Position numbers and translations under genes: made by a program. Below are positions 1 to 9,171 of a stretch of 64,000 nt of DNA, in pieces (the first letter of the stretch is position 1; each line of letters starts with the position of its first letter). Source of the DNA: Mesorhizobium sp. CA8 (GTDB lineage: Bacteria > Pseudomonadota > Alphaproteobacteria > Rhizobiales > Rhizobiaceae); assembly GCF_020164955.1 (NCBI RefSeq), contig NZ_JAIUHG010000002.1, forward strand, positions 1-64,000, given 5' to 3'. The notes below the pieces were generated by a model that saw nothing but the letters and a program-made list of their open reading frames with translations, did not search any database and was not told where the DNA came from.

Positions 1-217
1 CCCAGCCTCCATTCGCTGGCGATAAAACCGGACAACTCATGTGCTACCTAACCCGGACAACTCATGCGCTTACGACAGGCTGCGTCCCGGAGCTTGACGC
101 AGTGGTGAAATGCCACTATGCAACGCCAACTTTTCCAAAGGCCGCCTGACCGATACCGCGCGCCGCCTGGCGCGGGCAGAATGGTTTGGCAGGTCTAGAA
201 ACTGAAGGTTAGACAAG
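1..217. other. Left-edge non-coding stretch with a 14-bp direct repeat, upstream of rpmB
   Basis: No convincing gene is seen. The 14-mer CCGGACAACTCATG occurs twice, at 28-41 and 53-66, exactly 25 bp apart. Such spaced repeats resemble the multiple terminal repeats of some insertion sequences, so this may be the end of an element lying outside the window, but nothing here encodes a transposase. The 3' part supplies the leader of rpmB, with an AAGG-type ribosome site just before position 218. Confidence 0.35.
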
Positions 218-514
218 ATGTCCCGCACCTGCGAACTCACTGCCAAGGCAGTCCAGACTGGCAACAATGTGAGCCACGCCAACAACAAGACCAAGCGTCG
301 CTTCCTGCCGAACCTGGTCAATGTGACGCTGATTTCCGAAGCGCTGAACCAGAATGTTCGCCTGCGCATTTCGGCCAACGCGCTGCGTTCGGTCGAGCAT
401 CGCGGCGGCCTCGACGCCTTCCTGGCCAAGGCCGACGTCAAGGAACTGTCGCAGCGCGCGCGTCTGCTCAAGAAGCAGATCGCCAAGAAGCTTGCCGAGC
501 AGTCGGCCGCTTAA
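218..514 (+). CDS. rpmB: 50S ribosomal protein L28
   Basis: This is a structural protein of the large ribosomal subunit. The 98-residue product begins [20 protein letters not shown] and continues with a basic [12 protein letters not shown] segment, both typical of bacterial L28; the length matches the alphaproteobacterial form. The ATG follows AAGGTTAGACAAG, an acceptable ribosome site. It stands alone, about 110 bp before a queuosine-precursor transporter gene on the same strand. Nothing unusual is seen in the coding region. Confidence 0.96.
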   Translation: MSRTCELTAKAVQTGNNVSHANNKTKRRFLPNLVNVTLISEALNQNVRLRISANALRSVEHRGGLDAFLAKADVKELSQRARLLKKQIAKKLAEQSAA

Positions 515-596
515 AGCAGCTTTCAGGCGGGGGACGACCGCCTTGGGCATCGGCCAGACCGGTGCTCGGAATGTGAGCGAGCGTCGGCATGACGCT

Positions 597-628
597 CCGC
601 TGGTTCCATCACCCAGGATAAAAAAATG
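597..628 (+). promoter_or_regulatory. Probable preQ1-I riboswitch ending in the start codon
   Basis: The sequence just before the transporter gene fits the very small preQ1 class I aptamer. P1 would be C600-G603 with C613-G616; the loop starts UUC (604-606); A611-C614 gives the ACCC segment whose first C would contact the ligand; then comes an A-rich tail at 617-625. The pseudoknot strand CAU (607-609) is complementary to the AUG at 626-628, and the AGGA ribosome site (615-618) overlaps P1. Ligand binding would thus hide both ribosome site and start codon. The downstream gene is a queuosine-precursor transporter, which fits. P1 is only 4 bp and the linker before the ligand-contacting C is short, so a covariance-model check is needed. 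Confidence 0.6.
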
Positions 629-1312
629 AATTTCCTGACGCGATATTCGCCCTTCGTGGCCGCAATGGCGCTCGTCGTCGTGGCGTCGAACATCCTAGTG
701 CAGTTCCCGATGCAGGGCGAGATCGGCGGCCTGTCGCTGGCCGACCTGCTCACCTGGGGCGCCTTCACCTATCCCTTCTCCTTCCTGGTCACCGACCTCG
801 CCAACCGCCGCTATGGCCCGGCCGTGGCGCGCAAGGTGGTGTTCATCGGCTTTATGGCTGCGGTGACCTGCTCGATCCTGATCCCGCCCTTCCTGTTTCG
901 CCACGGCCTGATCGAGTTCGAGACCGCCGCCGACCGGCTGGTGCGCATCGCCGCCGCTTCCGGCGCCGCGTTCCTCACCGCACAATTGCTGGACGTCACC
1001 GTCTTCAACCGCCTGCGCCGGCAGAGCTGGTGGCGCGCGCCGATCGTCGGCACGCTGGTTGGCTCGGTGTTCGACACGGTTGTCTTCTTCGGCGTCGCCT
1101 TCTCCGCGGCCTTCGCCTTTGCCGGCCCCAACGACAGCTTCGCGCTGGAGACCGCGCCGCTGATGGGCGTACTGCCGGTCGAGACGATGCGCTGGGTGTC
1201 CTGGGCGCTTGGCGACCTTTCGGTGAAGCTCATCATCGCTGTCGTGGCGCTGATTCCTTACCGTCTGCTCGCCGCGCGCTGGAGCCAGCCGGCGGTCGCG
1301 GTCGGAGCATGA
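626..1312 (+). CDS. yhhQ: VUT/YhhQ-family queuosine precursor transporter
   Basis: This is a polytopic inner-membrane protein of 228 residues with about six hydrophobic segments, of the vitamin-uptake-transporter-like YhhQ family, which imports queuosine precursors (preQ0/preQ1) for tRNA modification. Family features include the early LADLLTWGAFTYPFSFLVTD region, the DLANRRYGPAVARK loop and the late GSVFDTVVFFG segment. A putative preQ1 riboswitch lies directly upstream and includes the ATG. The stop codon falls inside a GAGCATGATC intergenic repeat. The assignment rests on motif recognition; transport of a specific precursor is inferred. Confidence 0.85.
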   Translation: MNFLTRYSPFVAAMALVVVASNILVQFPMQGEIGGLSLADLLTWGAFTYPFSFLVTDLANRRYGPAVARKVVFIGFMAAVTCSILIPPFLFRHGLIEFETAADRLVRIAAASGAAFLTAQLLDVTVFNRLRRQSWWRAPIVGTLVGSVFDTVVFFGVAFSAAFAFAGPNDSFALETAPLMGVLPVETMRWVSWALGDLSVKLIIAVVALIPYRLLAARWSQPAVAVGA

Positions 1313-1377
1313 TCCCGAAAAGTGGGACCGGTTTTTGGAAAAGATCATCCTCAAACAAAATGAGAGAGCATGATCCC
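1305..1377. repeat. Rhizobial palindromic intergenic repeat (GAGCATGATC type)
   Basis: GAGCATGATCC at 1305-1315 is followed by AAAAGTGGGACCGG and by the partial inverted copy GATCATCCTC ending at 1352; a further GAGCATGATCCC begins at 1366. The same hairpin family recurs cleanly at 15673-15721. The first copy contains the TGA stop of the upstream transporter gene and the second contains the ATG (1370) of the next gene, so repeat sequence has become part of both reading frames. Confidence 0.75.
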
Positions 1378-2044
1378 CTGGGTTCAGCTTGATTCCACGC
1401 GCACGCCCGAGGGCGGCCAGGAGCTGCGCCTTAAACAGCGCGGCGCTGAATTTTCGATCATGCTCGGCACCAACGAGCTGATGAACAGCCGCCTCAGCGG
1501 CTCCGAGGAAGCGCTGGCCAGGCTTTCCTGCGAGCGGATCGCCGGCCGCAAGCGGCCAAACATCCTCATCGGCGGGCTCGGCATGGGTTTCACCTTGCGC
1601 GCGGCCCTCTCCGCGCTCGATGCGGACGCCACCGTCACCGTTGCCGAACTTGTCCCCGCGGTCGTCGCCTGGGCGCGCGGCCCGATGGCGGAAATCTTCG
1701 ACGGCTGCCTCGACGGCCCTCGCGTCGCCATTCGCGAGGCCGATGTCGGCCAACTGATACGGGCGGAGAAAGCCGCCTGGGACGCCATCCTGCTCGACGT
1801 CGACAATGGTCCCGAAGGCATCGTCTACAAGGGCAATGACGCGCTCTATGGCGCGGCCGGCCTGGCGGCCGCGCGAGCCGCCTTGACGCCCGGCGGCGTC
1901 CTGGCGGTCTGGTCGCAGGGGCCGGACAGCGGCTTCACCCGGCGGCTGAAGCAGGCCGGCTTCGTGGTCGAGGAGATCAGCACGCGGGCCAACGGCAAGC
2001 GCGGTGCTCGCCACGTCATCTGGGTTGCTACCAACCAGGCCTGA
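1370..2044 (+). CDS. Spermidine-synthase-like SAM-dependent protein
   Basis: The 224-residue soluble protein has the Rossmann signature of spermidine synthase-like aminopropyl/methyltransferases: ILIGGLGMGFTLRAA (glycine-rich cofactor loop, about residues 65-79), VTVAELVPAVVAWAR (acidic end of strand 2) and WDAILLDVDNGPEG (about residues 139-152). The C-terminal part LTPGGVLAVWSQGPDSGF is also typical. It is shorter than true spermidine synthases and lacks an obvious N-terminal beta domain, so the substrate is unknown. GAGAG precedes the ATG. The start codon lies in a copy of the GAGCATGATC repeat. Confidence 0.75.
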   Translation: MIPWVQLDSTRTPEGGQELRLKQRGAEFSIMLGTNELMNSRLSGSEEALARLSCERIAGRKRPNILIGGLGMGFTLRAALSALDADATVTVAELVPAVVAWARGPMAEIFDGCLDGPRVAIREADVGQLIRAEKAAWDAILLDVDNGPEGIVYKGNDALYGAAGLAAARAALTPGGVLAVWSQGPDSGFTRRLKQAGFVVEEISTRANGKRGARHVIWVATNQA

Positions 2045-2116
2045 CGCTTTCAGCCACGGCCGCAGCGGCTTTACGCTTTGTTACGCCCGATGATGCAGGA
2101 TCGCGGAAATTCTCCA

Positions 2117-2219
2117 GAGTGGTTCGCCGTTTCACGGAAACGGCGAACCACTCTACCTCTCTGTTTTGATGCAATTCCTAACGGAAAACCGTGGCACACT
2201 TTTCCTGGAATTGCTCTAA
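2117..2219. repeat. Composite palindromic repeat, perfect 17-bp hairpin plus tail
   Basis: Positions 2117-2133 and 2137-2153 are a perfect 17-bp inverted repeat (GAGTGGTTCGCCGTTTC) with a 3-nt loop. It is followed by GCAATTCCTAACGGAAAACCG and CTTTTCCTGGAATTGCTC up to 2219, a second imperfect inverted repeat. The GGTTCGCCGTTTC core recurs at 28101 and 43517, and the TTCCAGGAAAAGTG part recurs near 5043. This fits the mosaic intergenic elements known from rhizobia. Confidence 0.75.
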
Positions 2220-2234
2220 GGCATCGCGACCAGC

Positions 2235-4010
2235 ATGACCGTGCATGGCACCGGTTGGAAAAACGATCTCCTGCTTGCGTTGTGCGCCATGCTGGTGGTG
2301 CTGACGATCAACGCCGTTTCCGGCTTCCCCACCCTTGCGAATTATGGCGCAGACAATGACAGCATGCTGCGGCTGGTCGAGGTTCGCGACCTGCTCGGCG
2401 GCCAAAGCTGGTTCGATCTCCATCAATACAGGATGGGCACCTCGGGCGGCTTCGTCATGCATTGGTCGCGGCTTGTCGACACGCCGCTCGCGCTGATCAT
2501 CATGGCCTTCGATGCGCTGGGCGCCAGCACGGCCGCTGCCGAACGCGCCGCGCAGATCATCTGGCCGACCCTCCTCTACGGGCTGACCATATTCGTGCTC
2601 ATGCGCGCCTCGCAGCGCTTCGCCGCTGCGAATGTCGCGATGCCGGCAATCATCCTGTCGACGGCGGCGCTGTTCTTCCTGATGATCTACAGCCCGGGGG
2701 TGATCGATCATCACAACGTCCAGCTGTTGCTGACCGCAGCCAGCCTCTGGCTCCTGATGGAAGCGCCCTTCTGGCGGCCCGCTGCCCTTCTGTCGGGCAT
2801 TTGCGCCGGCCTGACGCTCGCGGTCGGCATGGAGACCGCTCCTTATGTGGCGGTGCTCGGCATCTGCGCTGCTGTCCTGTTCATCCTCGACGACAAGGAG
2901 CGCGTCACGGCACGAGGCTTTGGCCTCGGATTTGCCGGCATCGCCTCCCTGGTTTTCGTAGCGACCATCCGGCCCGCCGACTGGGGCGTGGCCCAATGCG
3001 ACGCCTTCTCGTCCTTCCAGTTCGCGGTAGCAGCGCTGTCCGGCTTCGGCCTCGCGATCGCGGCTGCGTTGACCGCGTCGACAACGCGGGCGCGGCTGGT
3101 TTCAATGCTGGCGCTTGCGGTGGCGGTCGCGGCCGCCGTGATGCTGTTCTTCCCGCAATGTCTGGCATCGCCCTATGCGGGCATGGACGAGCGCATCCGC
3201 ACCTATTGGCTGGCCGACGTGATCGAAGCCCAGCCCTTCTGGAGCGTCGCCATCCACCAGCCGAAGCTAATGGCGGCGCGCTATGTGACGCCCTTCATCG
3301 CGATTCTGCTGATCGGCTTTCAACTCCGGACCCGTCGCCTGCGCCGCGAGGAAACGCTGGCCGCCATCCTGCTCCTCGTTGCCTTCGTCGTCAGCCTTTG
3401 GCAGGTGCGCGGCTCGACCTTCTCCGTCGCCTTCGCCATATTGCCGCTCTCGGCCTGGATCGCGAAAATCCGCCTGCGGGCGGACGCCGCCCCGTCATGG
3501 CGCCTTTCCGCCGGCATCGTCCTGGCGTGGCTGGTCTCGCTGAACGCGACCTGGACCGGCGTCGCGATAGCGGCGCAGTCCATGGTCCAGACGGCGCCGC
3601 AGCGGATCAATTCCGATCCCGACCATGCCGTGACCTGCGGCAAGCCGGGCGACTTCCGCGACCTCGCCGCCATGCCGGCGACGACGGTGCTTGCCTCGTC
3701 CAATCTCGGCTCGGGAATATTGGTGTTCACCGGCCACCGCACGCTGGCCGGCCCTTACCACCGCAATGTCGGCGGCAATTTGGCCATGCTCGATGCCTTC
3801 ATGGGAGCCCCGGACGCCGCCCGCGCCGTCATCGAGCGCGAGCATGTTGGACTGATCGCGATCTGCCGCGGCAACACGGAAGAGATATCGCTGGCCTCGG
3901 ACGCGCCGGAAGGCCTTGCCGCGGCGTTGCTGCGGGGCGACCTGCCGGAATGGCTCGAACTAGACCAGTCTACGGCGGGAAAGCCGATCGAGATCTACAA
4001 GGTCCGTTGA
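2235..4010 (+). CDS. Large polytopic membrane protein, GT-C glycosyltransferase-like
   Basis: The 591-residue protein has about twelve hydrophobic segments through residue 430 and then a hydrophilic C-terminal domain of about 150 residues. The first loop carries an acidic DND motif (GADNDSMLR) and a later HWSRLVDTP, and DHHN follows at about residue 157. This layout, with an acidic first loop and a periplasmic C-terminal domain, resembles GT-C enzymes and oligosaccharyltransferase-like proteins that use lipid-linked sugars. I cannot name a substrate, and the family call is by architecture. A repeat separates it from the gene upstream. Confidence 0.55.
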   Translation: MTVHGTGWKNDLLLALCAMLVVLTINAVSGFPTLANYGADNDSMLRLVEVRDLLGGQSWFDLHQYRMGTSGGFVMHWSRLVDTPLALIIMAFDALGASTAAAERAAQIIWPTLLYGLTIFVLMRASQRFAAANVAMPAIILSTAALFFLMIYSPGVIDHHNVQLLLTAASLWLLMEAPFWRPAALLSGICAGLTLAVGMETAPYVAVLGICAAVLFILDDKERVTARGFGLGFAGIASLVFVATIRPADWGVAQCDAFSSFQFAVAALSGFGLAIAAALTASTTRARLVSMLALAVAVAAAVMLFFPQCLASPYAGMDERIRTYWLADVIEAQPFWSVAIHQPKLMAARYVTPFIAILLIGFQLRTRRLRREETLAAILLLVAFVVSLWQVRGSTFSVAFAILPLSAWIAKIRLRADAAPSWRLSAGIVLAWLVSLNATWTGVAIAAQSMVQTAPQRINSDPDHAVTCGKPGDFRDLAAMPATTVLASSNLGSGILVFTGHRTLAGPYHRNVGGNLAMLDAFMGAPDAARAVIEREHVGLIAICRGNTEEISLASDAPEGLAAALLRGDLPEWLELDQSTAGKPIEIYKVR

Positions 4011-4226
4011 ATATCAGCCTGCAACGATATCAGCATCGTCGACCGCGCCCCTCGCAACCTGCTTGCTTTGAGCTGATGCAACTTCACTTCGTGATTTAGA
4101 AAATCGCGATCGAAATCAGTTCCGTGGGTCGTTGCAATCCAGCCTGTGCTTTGGTTAGCATTTCGCTGGGGCGGCGATATATGTATTCAAGCAATTTGGA
4201 TTCGGGGTTTTAGGGAGAGAATATCC

Positions 4227-5036
4227 ATGTCGGCCACAGAGGACGCGCTGGTGCCTGCATCAGCCACACAAACGCTGCAGCATGTTGTCTCCCACATGGT
4301 GGGCGCCGTGAACCGCGCCGCCTTTGTGGAAAAGCCTTTCTGGCATTTGGAGATGACCGATGTTTTCCCGGCGGACCTTTATCGGCGCATGCGCGCCGCC
4401 ATGCCGGAGGCGCGCGAATATCGTGCGCTCAAGGGGCGCAACAATGTGAATATCAAGGCTGACGGCACCGCGACGCGGATCAAGATCGACCTCTACCCTG
4501 AATATATCCGCCATCTGCCTAGCGAGAAACGGGCCGTCTGGGCGTTGGTCGGCAAGGCATTGCATGCGCCGGACCTGAAGCAAGCGTTCATGCGCCGCCT
4601 CGCCCCGGGCCTGGAGCGCCGGTTCGGTCCGGACTTCATGAAGGTCGGCATGTATCCGGTGCCGATGCTGACGCGCGACGTGGCGGGCTACAAGATCGGC
4701 TTCCACACCGACACGAAGTGGAAGGGCATCACGGTGCAGTTCTACCTGCCGGAGGACGACTCGATCAACCATATCGGCACCCGCTTCGCCGAGCGCATGC
4801 CGGACGGGCGTTTCGAGAATTCGCACCGGATGTCGTTTTCGCCGAATACAGGCTACGCCTTTGCGGTCGGCACCGACACCTGGCACGCCGTCGACACCGT
4901 CGGACCGGAAGTCCGCACCCGCGACAGCATTCTTCATACCTATTTCGTCGACAACACCACGACGCTCAAGATCCGCAACCGGAGCAAGCGCGCGGCCAAT
5001 TTCGTGATGAACGAAGTCCGCCACATCGGCCGGTAG
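4227..5036 (+). CDS. 2OG-Fe(II) oxygenase-like protein
   Basis: The 269-residue soluble protein contains the pattern of iron(II)/2-oxoglutarate dioxygenases in its C-terminal half: HTD in GFHTDTKWKG as the HxD pair, a distal His in DTWHAVDTVGPE and an Arg in VRTRDSILHTYF, separated as expected for the double-stranded beta-helix. The ATG at 4227 is preferred over an upstream in-frame ATG at 4146 because AGGGAGAGAA lies just before it. The substrate is unknown. It stands downstream of the GT-C-like gene, and a role in modifying an envelope sugar or lipid is only a guess. Confidence 0.6.
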   Translation: MSATEDALVPASATQTLQHVVSHMVGAVNRAAFVEKPFWHLEMTDVFPADLYRRMRAAMPEAREYRALKGRNNVNIKADGTATRIKIDLYPEYIRHLPSEKRAVWALVGKALHAPDLKQAFMRRLAPGLERRFGPDFMKVGMYPVPMLTRDVAGYKIGFHTDTKWKGITVQFYLPEDDSINHIGTRFAERMPDGRFENSHRMSFSPNTGYAFAVGTDTWHAVDTVGPEVRTRDSILHTYFVDNTTTLKIRNRSKRAANFVMNEVRHIGR

Positions 5037-5067
5037 AACAATTCCAGGAAAAGTGTGAACGGTTTTT
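5037..5067. repeat. Partial palindromic intergenic repeat
   Basis: CAATTCCAGGAAAAGTGTGAACGG with TTTTTCCGTG follows the stop of the oxygenase-like gene. It matches, in opposite orientation, the second half of the composite repeat at 2165-2219 and appears to be a truncated copy. Confidence 0.5.
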
Positions 5068-5094
5068 CCGTGCGGCCGACAGGGCCCATCGTCC

Positions 5095-6111
5095 TCAGTC
5101 CTGGTGCAGGATGAATTCCAAATAGAGGTTCCGCTGCAGGATCGAATGGTTGTCGTCGGATATCAGCGATACCATCAGCGCGCCGTCGTCGCGGGTCCAG
5201 ACGTCGAGCCCTTCCATATTGTCGATCTGGTAGCTCATGTCGGCCTCCATCAGCACCGGCCCGTCGGCGACCGCGCCCTTCGCGACGCTTTCGCCATAGA
5301 TGCGCCGCAGCCGCATCTTCACCCCGCGGGCAATCGAGAAACTGCGTTCCAGAAGCAGCAGGTCGCCGTCCGGCAGGAAGGCGCCGTCGGTTATGTCGAA
5401 ATCGCCGTCGCGCCTGACGGTGAAGACGCCCTTGTGCGGTCCCTCGATGACGGCTGCGTAGACGTTGCCTGCCTTGTTGAGGCTCCTCTCCGAGACCACG
5501 ACCAGGCCGCCCTCGTGCTGCCCATAAGGATTGGCGTGGGTGACGGTCTCAAAGCCGCGGTTCTGGCGCAGCTCCTCGGCCGGGATCTGATAATCGAGCT
5601 GCCTGACCGGGGCTTTCATATTGTCGGGATCGATCTTGAACTGGGCGACGCGCTGGTCGCGCTCGAAGCCGACGGTGGCGATGCCGTCCTTGACCGCGAG
5701 CCCCTCCGCGTCGACCTCCCATTTCCGGTCGATCGGGCGGCCCGCGGCGTCGACCATCTGCTGCATGCGGAAATTCGTCACACCCAACGGTCGCCTGCCG
5801 GCGTCACGCGTGATCGTGCCGAAGAACCAGAAACCGGTGTCGGCGACACCGATGAAATCGCCGCCCGGCTTCAGGAAGCGAAAGGCCGACAGCGCGCCGA
5901 AATCGCGCGCCGGCGAGGTCATCTCCAGCCCGCCGACGAATTCGAGCGGCCCGAACCGCGTCTCGTCGTGGCCGATATGGAACTGGCTGATCGGCCGCGC
6001 TGAGATCTCGACCGTCTCGACGGGAGTCCCCGCAGCGGCAATGGCCGGCGAGGCGCAGGCCAGCATGCAGGCGAAAAACGTCCGCCGCGCACGCCTCCTT
6101 GAAAAGATCAT
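5095..6111 (-). CDS. Secreted esterase-like/phytase-like domain protein
   Basis: The 338-residue protein starts with a basic [13 protein letters not shown] stretch and a hydrophobic, Ala-rich signal peptide ending near AIAAAG. The rest resembles the phytase-like beta-propeller domain family: [52 protein letters not shown] and, near the end, [27 protein letters not shown]. It is probably periplasmic; the substrate is not known. Its ATG overlaps the cobT stop (ATGA), so the two genes are likely co-transcribed. Confidence 0.75.
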   Translation of the reverse strand: MIFSRRRARRTFFACMLACASPAIAAAGTPVETVEISARPISQFHIGHDETRFGPLEFVGGLEMTSPARDFGALSAFRFLKPGGDFIGVADTGFWFFGTITRDAGRRPLGVTNFRMQQMVDAAGRPIDRKWEVDAEGLAVKDGIATVGFERDQRVAQFKIDPDNMKAPVRQLDYQIPAEELRQNRGFETVTHANPYGQHEGGLVVVSERSLNKAGNVYAAVIEGPHKGVFTVRRDGDFDITDGAFLPDGDLLLLERSFSIARGVKMRLRRIYGESVAKGAVADGPVLMEADMSYQIDNMEGLDVWTRDDGALMVSLISDDNHSILQRNLYLEFILHQD

Positions 6112-8006
6112 CCGGCGCGCCGCAGGCCGCCGCGCCTTGTGTCGCGCGCGCTTTCCTCGCCGAACAGCGATGCGAGCTGCTCGGTCATGGCGCCGGCCAG
6201 TTCCTCGGCATCGACGATGGTGACGGCGCGGCGATAATAGCGCGTGACGTCGTGGCCGATGCCGATCGCCAGCAGCTCGACCGGCGAGCGCGTCTCGATC
6301 AGCTCGATGACCGCCCGCAGATGGCGTTCCAGGTAATTGCCCGGGTTGACCGAGAGCGTGGAATCGTCGACCGGCGCGCCGTCGGAGATCATCATCAGGA
6401 TCTTGCGCTGCTCCGGCCGGCCGATCAGCCGGTTATGCGCCCATAGCAGCGCCTCGCCGTCGATGTTTTCCTTGAGCAGGCCCTCGCGCATCATCAGCCC
6501 GAGATTGCGCCGCGCGCGCCGCCACGGATGGTCGGCGGATTTGTAGATGATGTGGCGCACGTCGTTGAGCCGGCCGGGATTCGGCGGCTTGCCGTCCTTC
6601 AGCCATTTCTCGCGCGCCTGCCCGCCTTTCCACGCCCGCGTGGTGAAGCCGAGGATTTCCACCGAAACGCCGCAGCGCTCCAGCGTGCGCGCCAGTATGT
6701 CGGCGCAGGTCGCAGCGACCGTGATCGGCCGGCCGCGCATCGAGCCCGAATTGTCGAGCACCAGCGACACCACCGTGTCGCGGAACTTCGTGTCGCGCTC
6801 CTGCTTGAAGGACAGCGGCTGCATCGGGTCGATGACGACGCGGACCAGGCGCGCCGGATCGAGATAGCCTTCCTCGAGGTCGAAATCCCAGGAGCGGTTC
6901 TGCTGCGCCATCAGCCGGCGCTGCAGCCGGTTGGCGAGCCGCCCGACGACGCCGGAGAGGTTGGCCAGCTGCTTGTCGAGGAAGGCGCGCAGCCGGTCTA
7001 GTTCCTCTTCCTCGCACAGATCCTCGGCGCCGACCGTCTCGTCGAAGGCGGTGGTGAAGACCTTGTAATCGATCTCTTTCGGCAAATTGAGGAATGGGTT
7101 GTCGTTGCGCTTGGCCTCGCCCGGCGTCTCGGCGTCGGAATCATCCTCGTCGGAGAGATCGTCCGAGGTGGCGTCGGTCGCCTCGGTCTCGGCCGACTCT
7201 TCCTCGTCGGCGGAGGCTTCGGCATCTTCCGACTGCGACTGCTCGGAGCCTGAATCCTCCTCGCCGCCCTCCTCGCTCTGTTCCTCGCCTTGCTGCTCGT
7301 TCTCTTCGTTTTCCTCGGAGTCGTCGGTTTCCTGGTCGTCGCCAAGCTCTTCGGCCATTTCCATGGAAACCAGCATGTCGCGCACGACGCGGGCAAAGGC
7401 CTGCTGGTCCCCGAGCTTGGCCGACAGGCCGTCCAGATCGGCGCTGGCCTTCTCCTCGATCCAGGGACGCCAGAGGTCGACCAGGCGCTCGCCGCTCTTC
7501 GGCACGGGACGTCCGGTGAGCTTTTCGCGCACCATCAGCGCGATCGCCTCTTCGAGGGGGGCGTCGGCCTTGTCCCTGACGTCGACGAGGTTCGCCTTGG
7601 TGTATTTGTCCTCGAGCATCGAGCCGATATTGTCGGCCACGCCCTGCATGGCGCGGCTGCCGATCGCCTCGACACGAGCCTGTTCGACGGCATCGAAGAT
7701 AGACCGCGCCAGCTTGCCCTCCGGCGCCAGCTTGTTGTGGATGCGCTGATCGTGGCAGGCGCGCTTCAGCGCCATGGAATCCCCCAGCCCACGGGTGATC
7801 GCGATATCGTTGCGGGAAGCTTTCTTCGGCAGCTCGGGCAGCCGGGCGCGGTTGCCGGCGAGCGCCGGCCGATCCTTGGCGAAGCCGACCTCGAGGTCCT
7901 TGTCGCCGGCCACGGCGCGCATGCACACGGTCACGGCGCGCTTGAAGCTGTCGGCTTCAGACCCGTTCTTCGGCTTGTTGCGCGTGTTGTCGCCCGGACC
8001 CGCCAT
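6108..8006 (-). CDS. cobT: Aerobic cobaltochelatase subunit CobT
   Basis: CobT with CobS forms the ATP-driven partner of CobN that inserts cobalt into hydrogenobyrinic acid a,c-diamide in aerobic cobalamin synthesis. The 632-residue protein has the usual layout: an N-terminal domain, a very acidic low-complexity stretch (about residues 215-300, rich in Glu, Asp and Ser), and a C-terminal von Willebrand A domain with the metal site D-N-S-G-S at about 418-422. Length is normal. cobS lies 55 bp upstream on the same strand and a phytase-like gene overlaps its stop. Confidence 0.95.
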   Translation of the reverse strand: MAGPGDNTRNKPKNGSEADSFKRAVTVCMRAVAGDKDLEVGFAKDRPALAGNRARLPELPKKASRNDIAITRGLGDSMALKRACHDQRIHNKLAPEGKLARSIFDAVEQARVEAIGSRAMQGVADNIGSMLEDKYTKANLVDVRDKADAPLEEAIALMVREKLTGRPVPKSGERLVDLWRPWIEEKASADLDGLSAKLGDQQAFARVVRDMLVSMEMAEELGDDQETDDSEENEENEQQGEEQSEEGGEEDSGSEQSQSEDAEASADEEESAETEATDATSDDLSDEDDSDAETPGEAKRNDNPFLNLPKEIDYKVFTTAFDETVGAEDLCEEEELDRLRAFLDKQLANLSGVVGRLANRLQRRLMAQQNRSWDFDLEEGYLDPARLVRVVIDPMQPLSFKQERDTKFRDTVVSLVLDNSGSMRGRPITVAATCADILARTLERCGVSVEILGFTTRAWKGGQAREKWLKDGKPPNPGRLNDVRHIIYKSADHPWRRARRNLGLMMREGLLKENIDGEALLWAHNRLIGRPEQRKILMMISDGAPVDDSTLSVNPGNYLERHLRAVIELIETRSPVELLAIGIGHDVTRYYRRAVTIVDAEELAGAMTEQLASLFGEESARDTRRGGLRRAG

Positions 8007-8061
8007 TGATCATTCCCTGCGCGATTCATGCTGAAAGGCTGGAGGCCTTTCAGCTGCGCAC

Positions 8062-9048
8062 CTAACCCAGCACCACGTTGGCGGCGCTCTCCGGCAGATC
8101 CTCGCCGAAGGCGCGCTGGTAGAACTCAGCCACAACCGAACGCTCCAGCTCGTCGCACTTGTTGAGGAAGGTCAGCCGGAACGCCATGCCGATATCGCCG
8201 AAGATCTCGGCGTTCTCGGCCCAGGTGATGACGGTACGCGGGCTCATCACGGTCGACAGGTCGCCATTGATGAAGGCCGAGCGCGTCATGTCTGCGACGC
8301 GCACCATCTTGTTGACGATGTCCTTGCCCTTGTTGTCGCGATAGTGCTTGGCCTTCGCCAGCACGATGTTCACTTCATTGTCGTGCGGCAGGTAGTTGAG
8401 CGTGGTGACGATCGACCAGCGGTCCATCTGCGCCTGGTTGATCTGCTGCGTGCCGTGATAGAGGCCGGTGGTGTCGCCGAGACCAACCGTGTTGGCGGTG
8501 GCGAACAGCCGGAACGCCGGATGCGGGCGGATGACGCGGCTCTGGTCGAGCAGCGTGAGCCGCCCCGACGATTCCAGGACGCGCTGGATGACGAACATCA
8601 CGTCAGGACGGCCGGCGTCATATTCGTCGAAACAGAGCGCGACATTGTGCTGATAGGCCCAGGGCAGAATGCCGTCGCGGAATTCAGTGATCTGCAGGCC
8701 TTCCTTGACGACGATGGCGTCCTTGCCGACGAGATCGATACGGCTGACATGGCTGTCGAGATTGACGCGCACGCAGGGCCAGTTGAGCCGCGCCGCCACC
8801 TGCTCGATATGCGTCGACTTGCCGGTGCCGTGGTAGCCCGACACCATTACCCGGCGGTTGTAGGCAAAGCCGGCGAGGATCGCCAACGTCGTCGCGCGGT
8901 CGAAGAGGTAGTCGGGATCGATATCCGGCACATGCTCGGTCGCCGCCGAATAAGCGGGAACGACCATCTTGGACTCGAAACCGAATTTCTCCTTCACCGA
9001 CACCGTCGTGTCGGGCAGGTTGGCGATATCGCGATCGACCTTGTTCAT
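8062..9048 (-). CDS. cobS: Aerobic cobaltochelatase subunit CobS
   Basis: This is the AAA+ ATPase subunit of the aerobic cobaltochelatase. The Walker A motif GYHGTGKS is at about residues 71-78, Walker B is in ALCFDEYDA, and the stretch around [14 protein letters not shown] is highly characteristic of CobS. The start at 9048 ([20 protein letters not shown]) matches the usual N-terminus and has GGAG 12 nt upstream; an in-frame ATG at 9156 would add 36 poorly conserved residues. It precedes cobT on the same strand, as usual. Confidence 0.95.
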   Translation of the reverse strand: MNKVDRDIANLPDTTVSVKEKFGFESKMVVPAYSAATEHVPDIDPDYLFDRATTLAILAGFAYNRRVMVSGYHGTGKSTHIEQVAARLNWPCVRVNLDSHVSRIDLVGKDAIVVKEGLQITEFRDGILPWAYQHNVALCFDEYDAGRPDVMFVIQRVLESSGRLTLLDQSRVIRPHPAFRLFATANTVGLGDTTGLYHGTQQINQAQMDRWSIVTTLNYLPHDNEVNIVLAKAKHYRDNKGKDIVNKMVRVADMTRSAFINGDLSTVMSPRTVITWAENAEIFGDIGMAFRLTFLNKCDELERSVVAEFYQRAFGEDLPESAANVVLG

Positions 9049-9171
9049 CTCTATCAACGTCTCCACGGGCGAAACGCCGCGTTTCGCCGGCAATCGATTT
9101 TGTCCGGGGGCGGTCTTAGAGCCTTTTCCAACCTTATGAAAGTTGGAAAACGACACGGACCGTGGGGCCGC

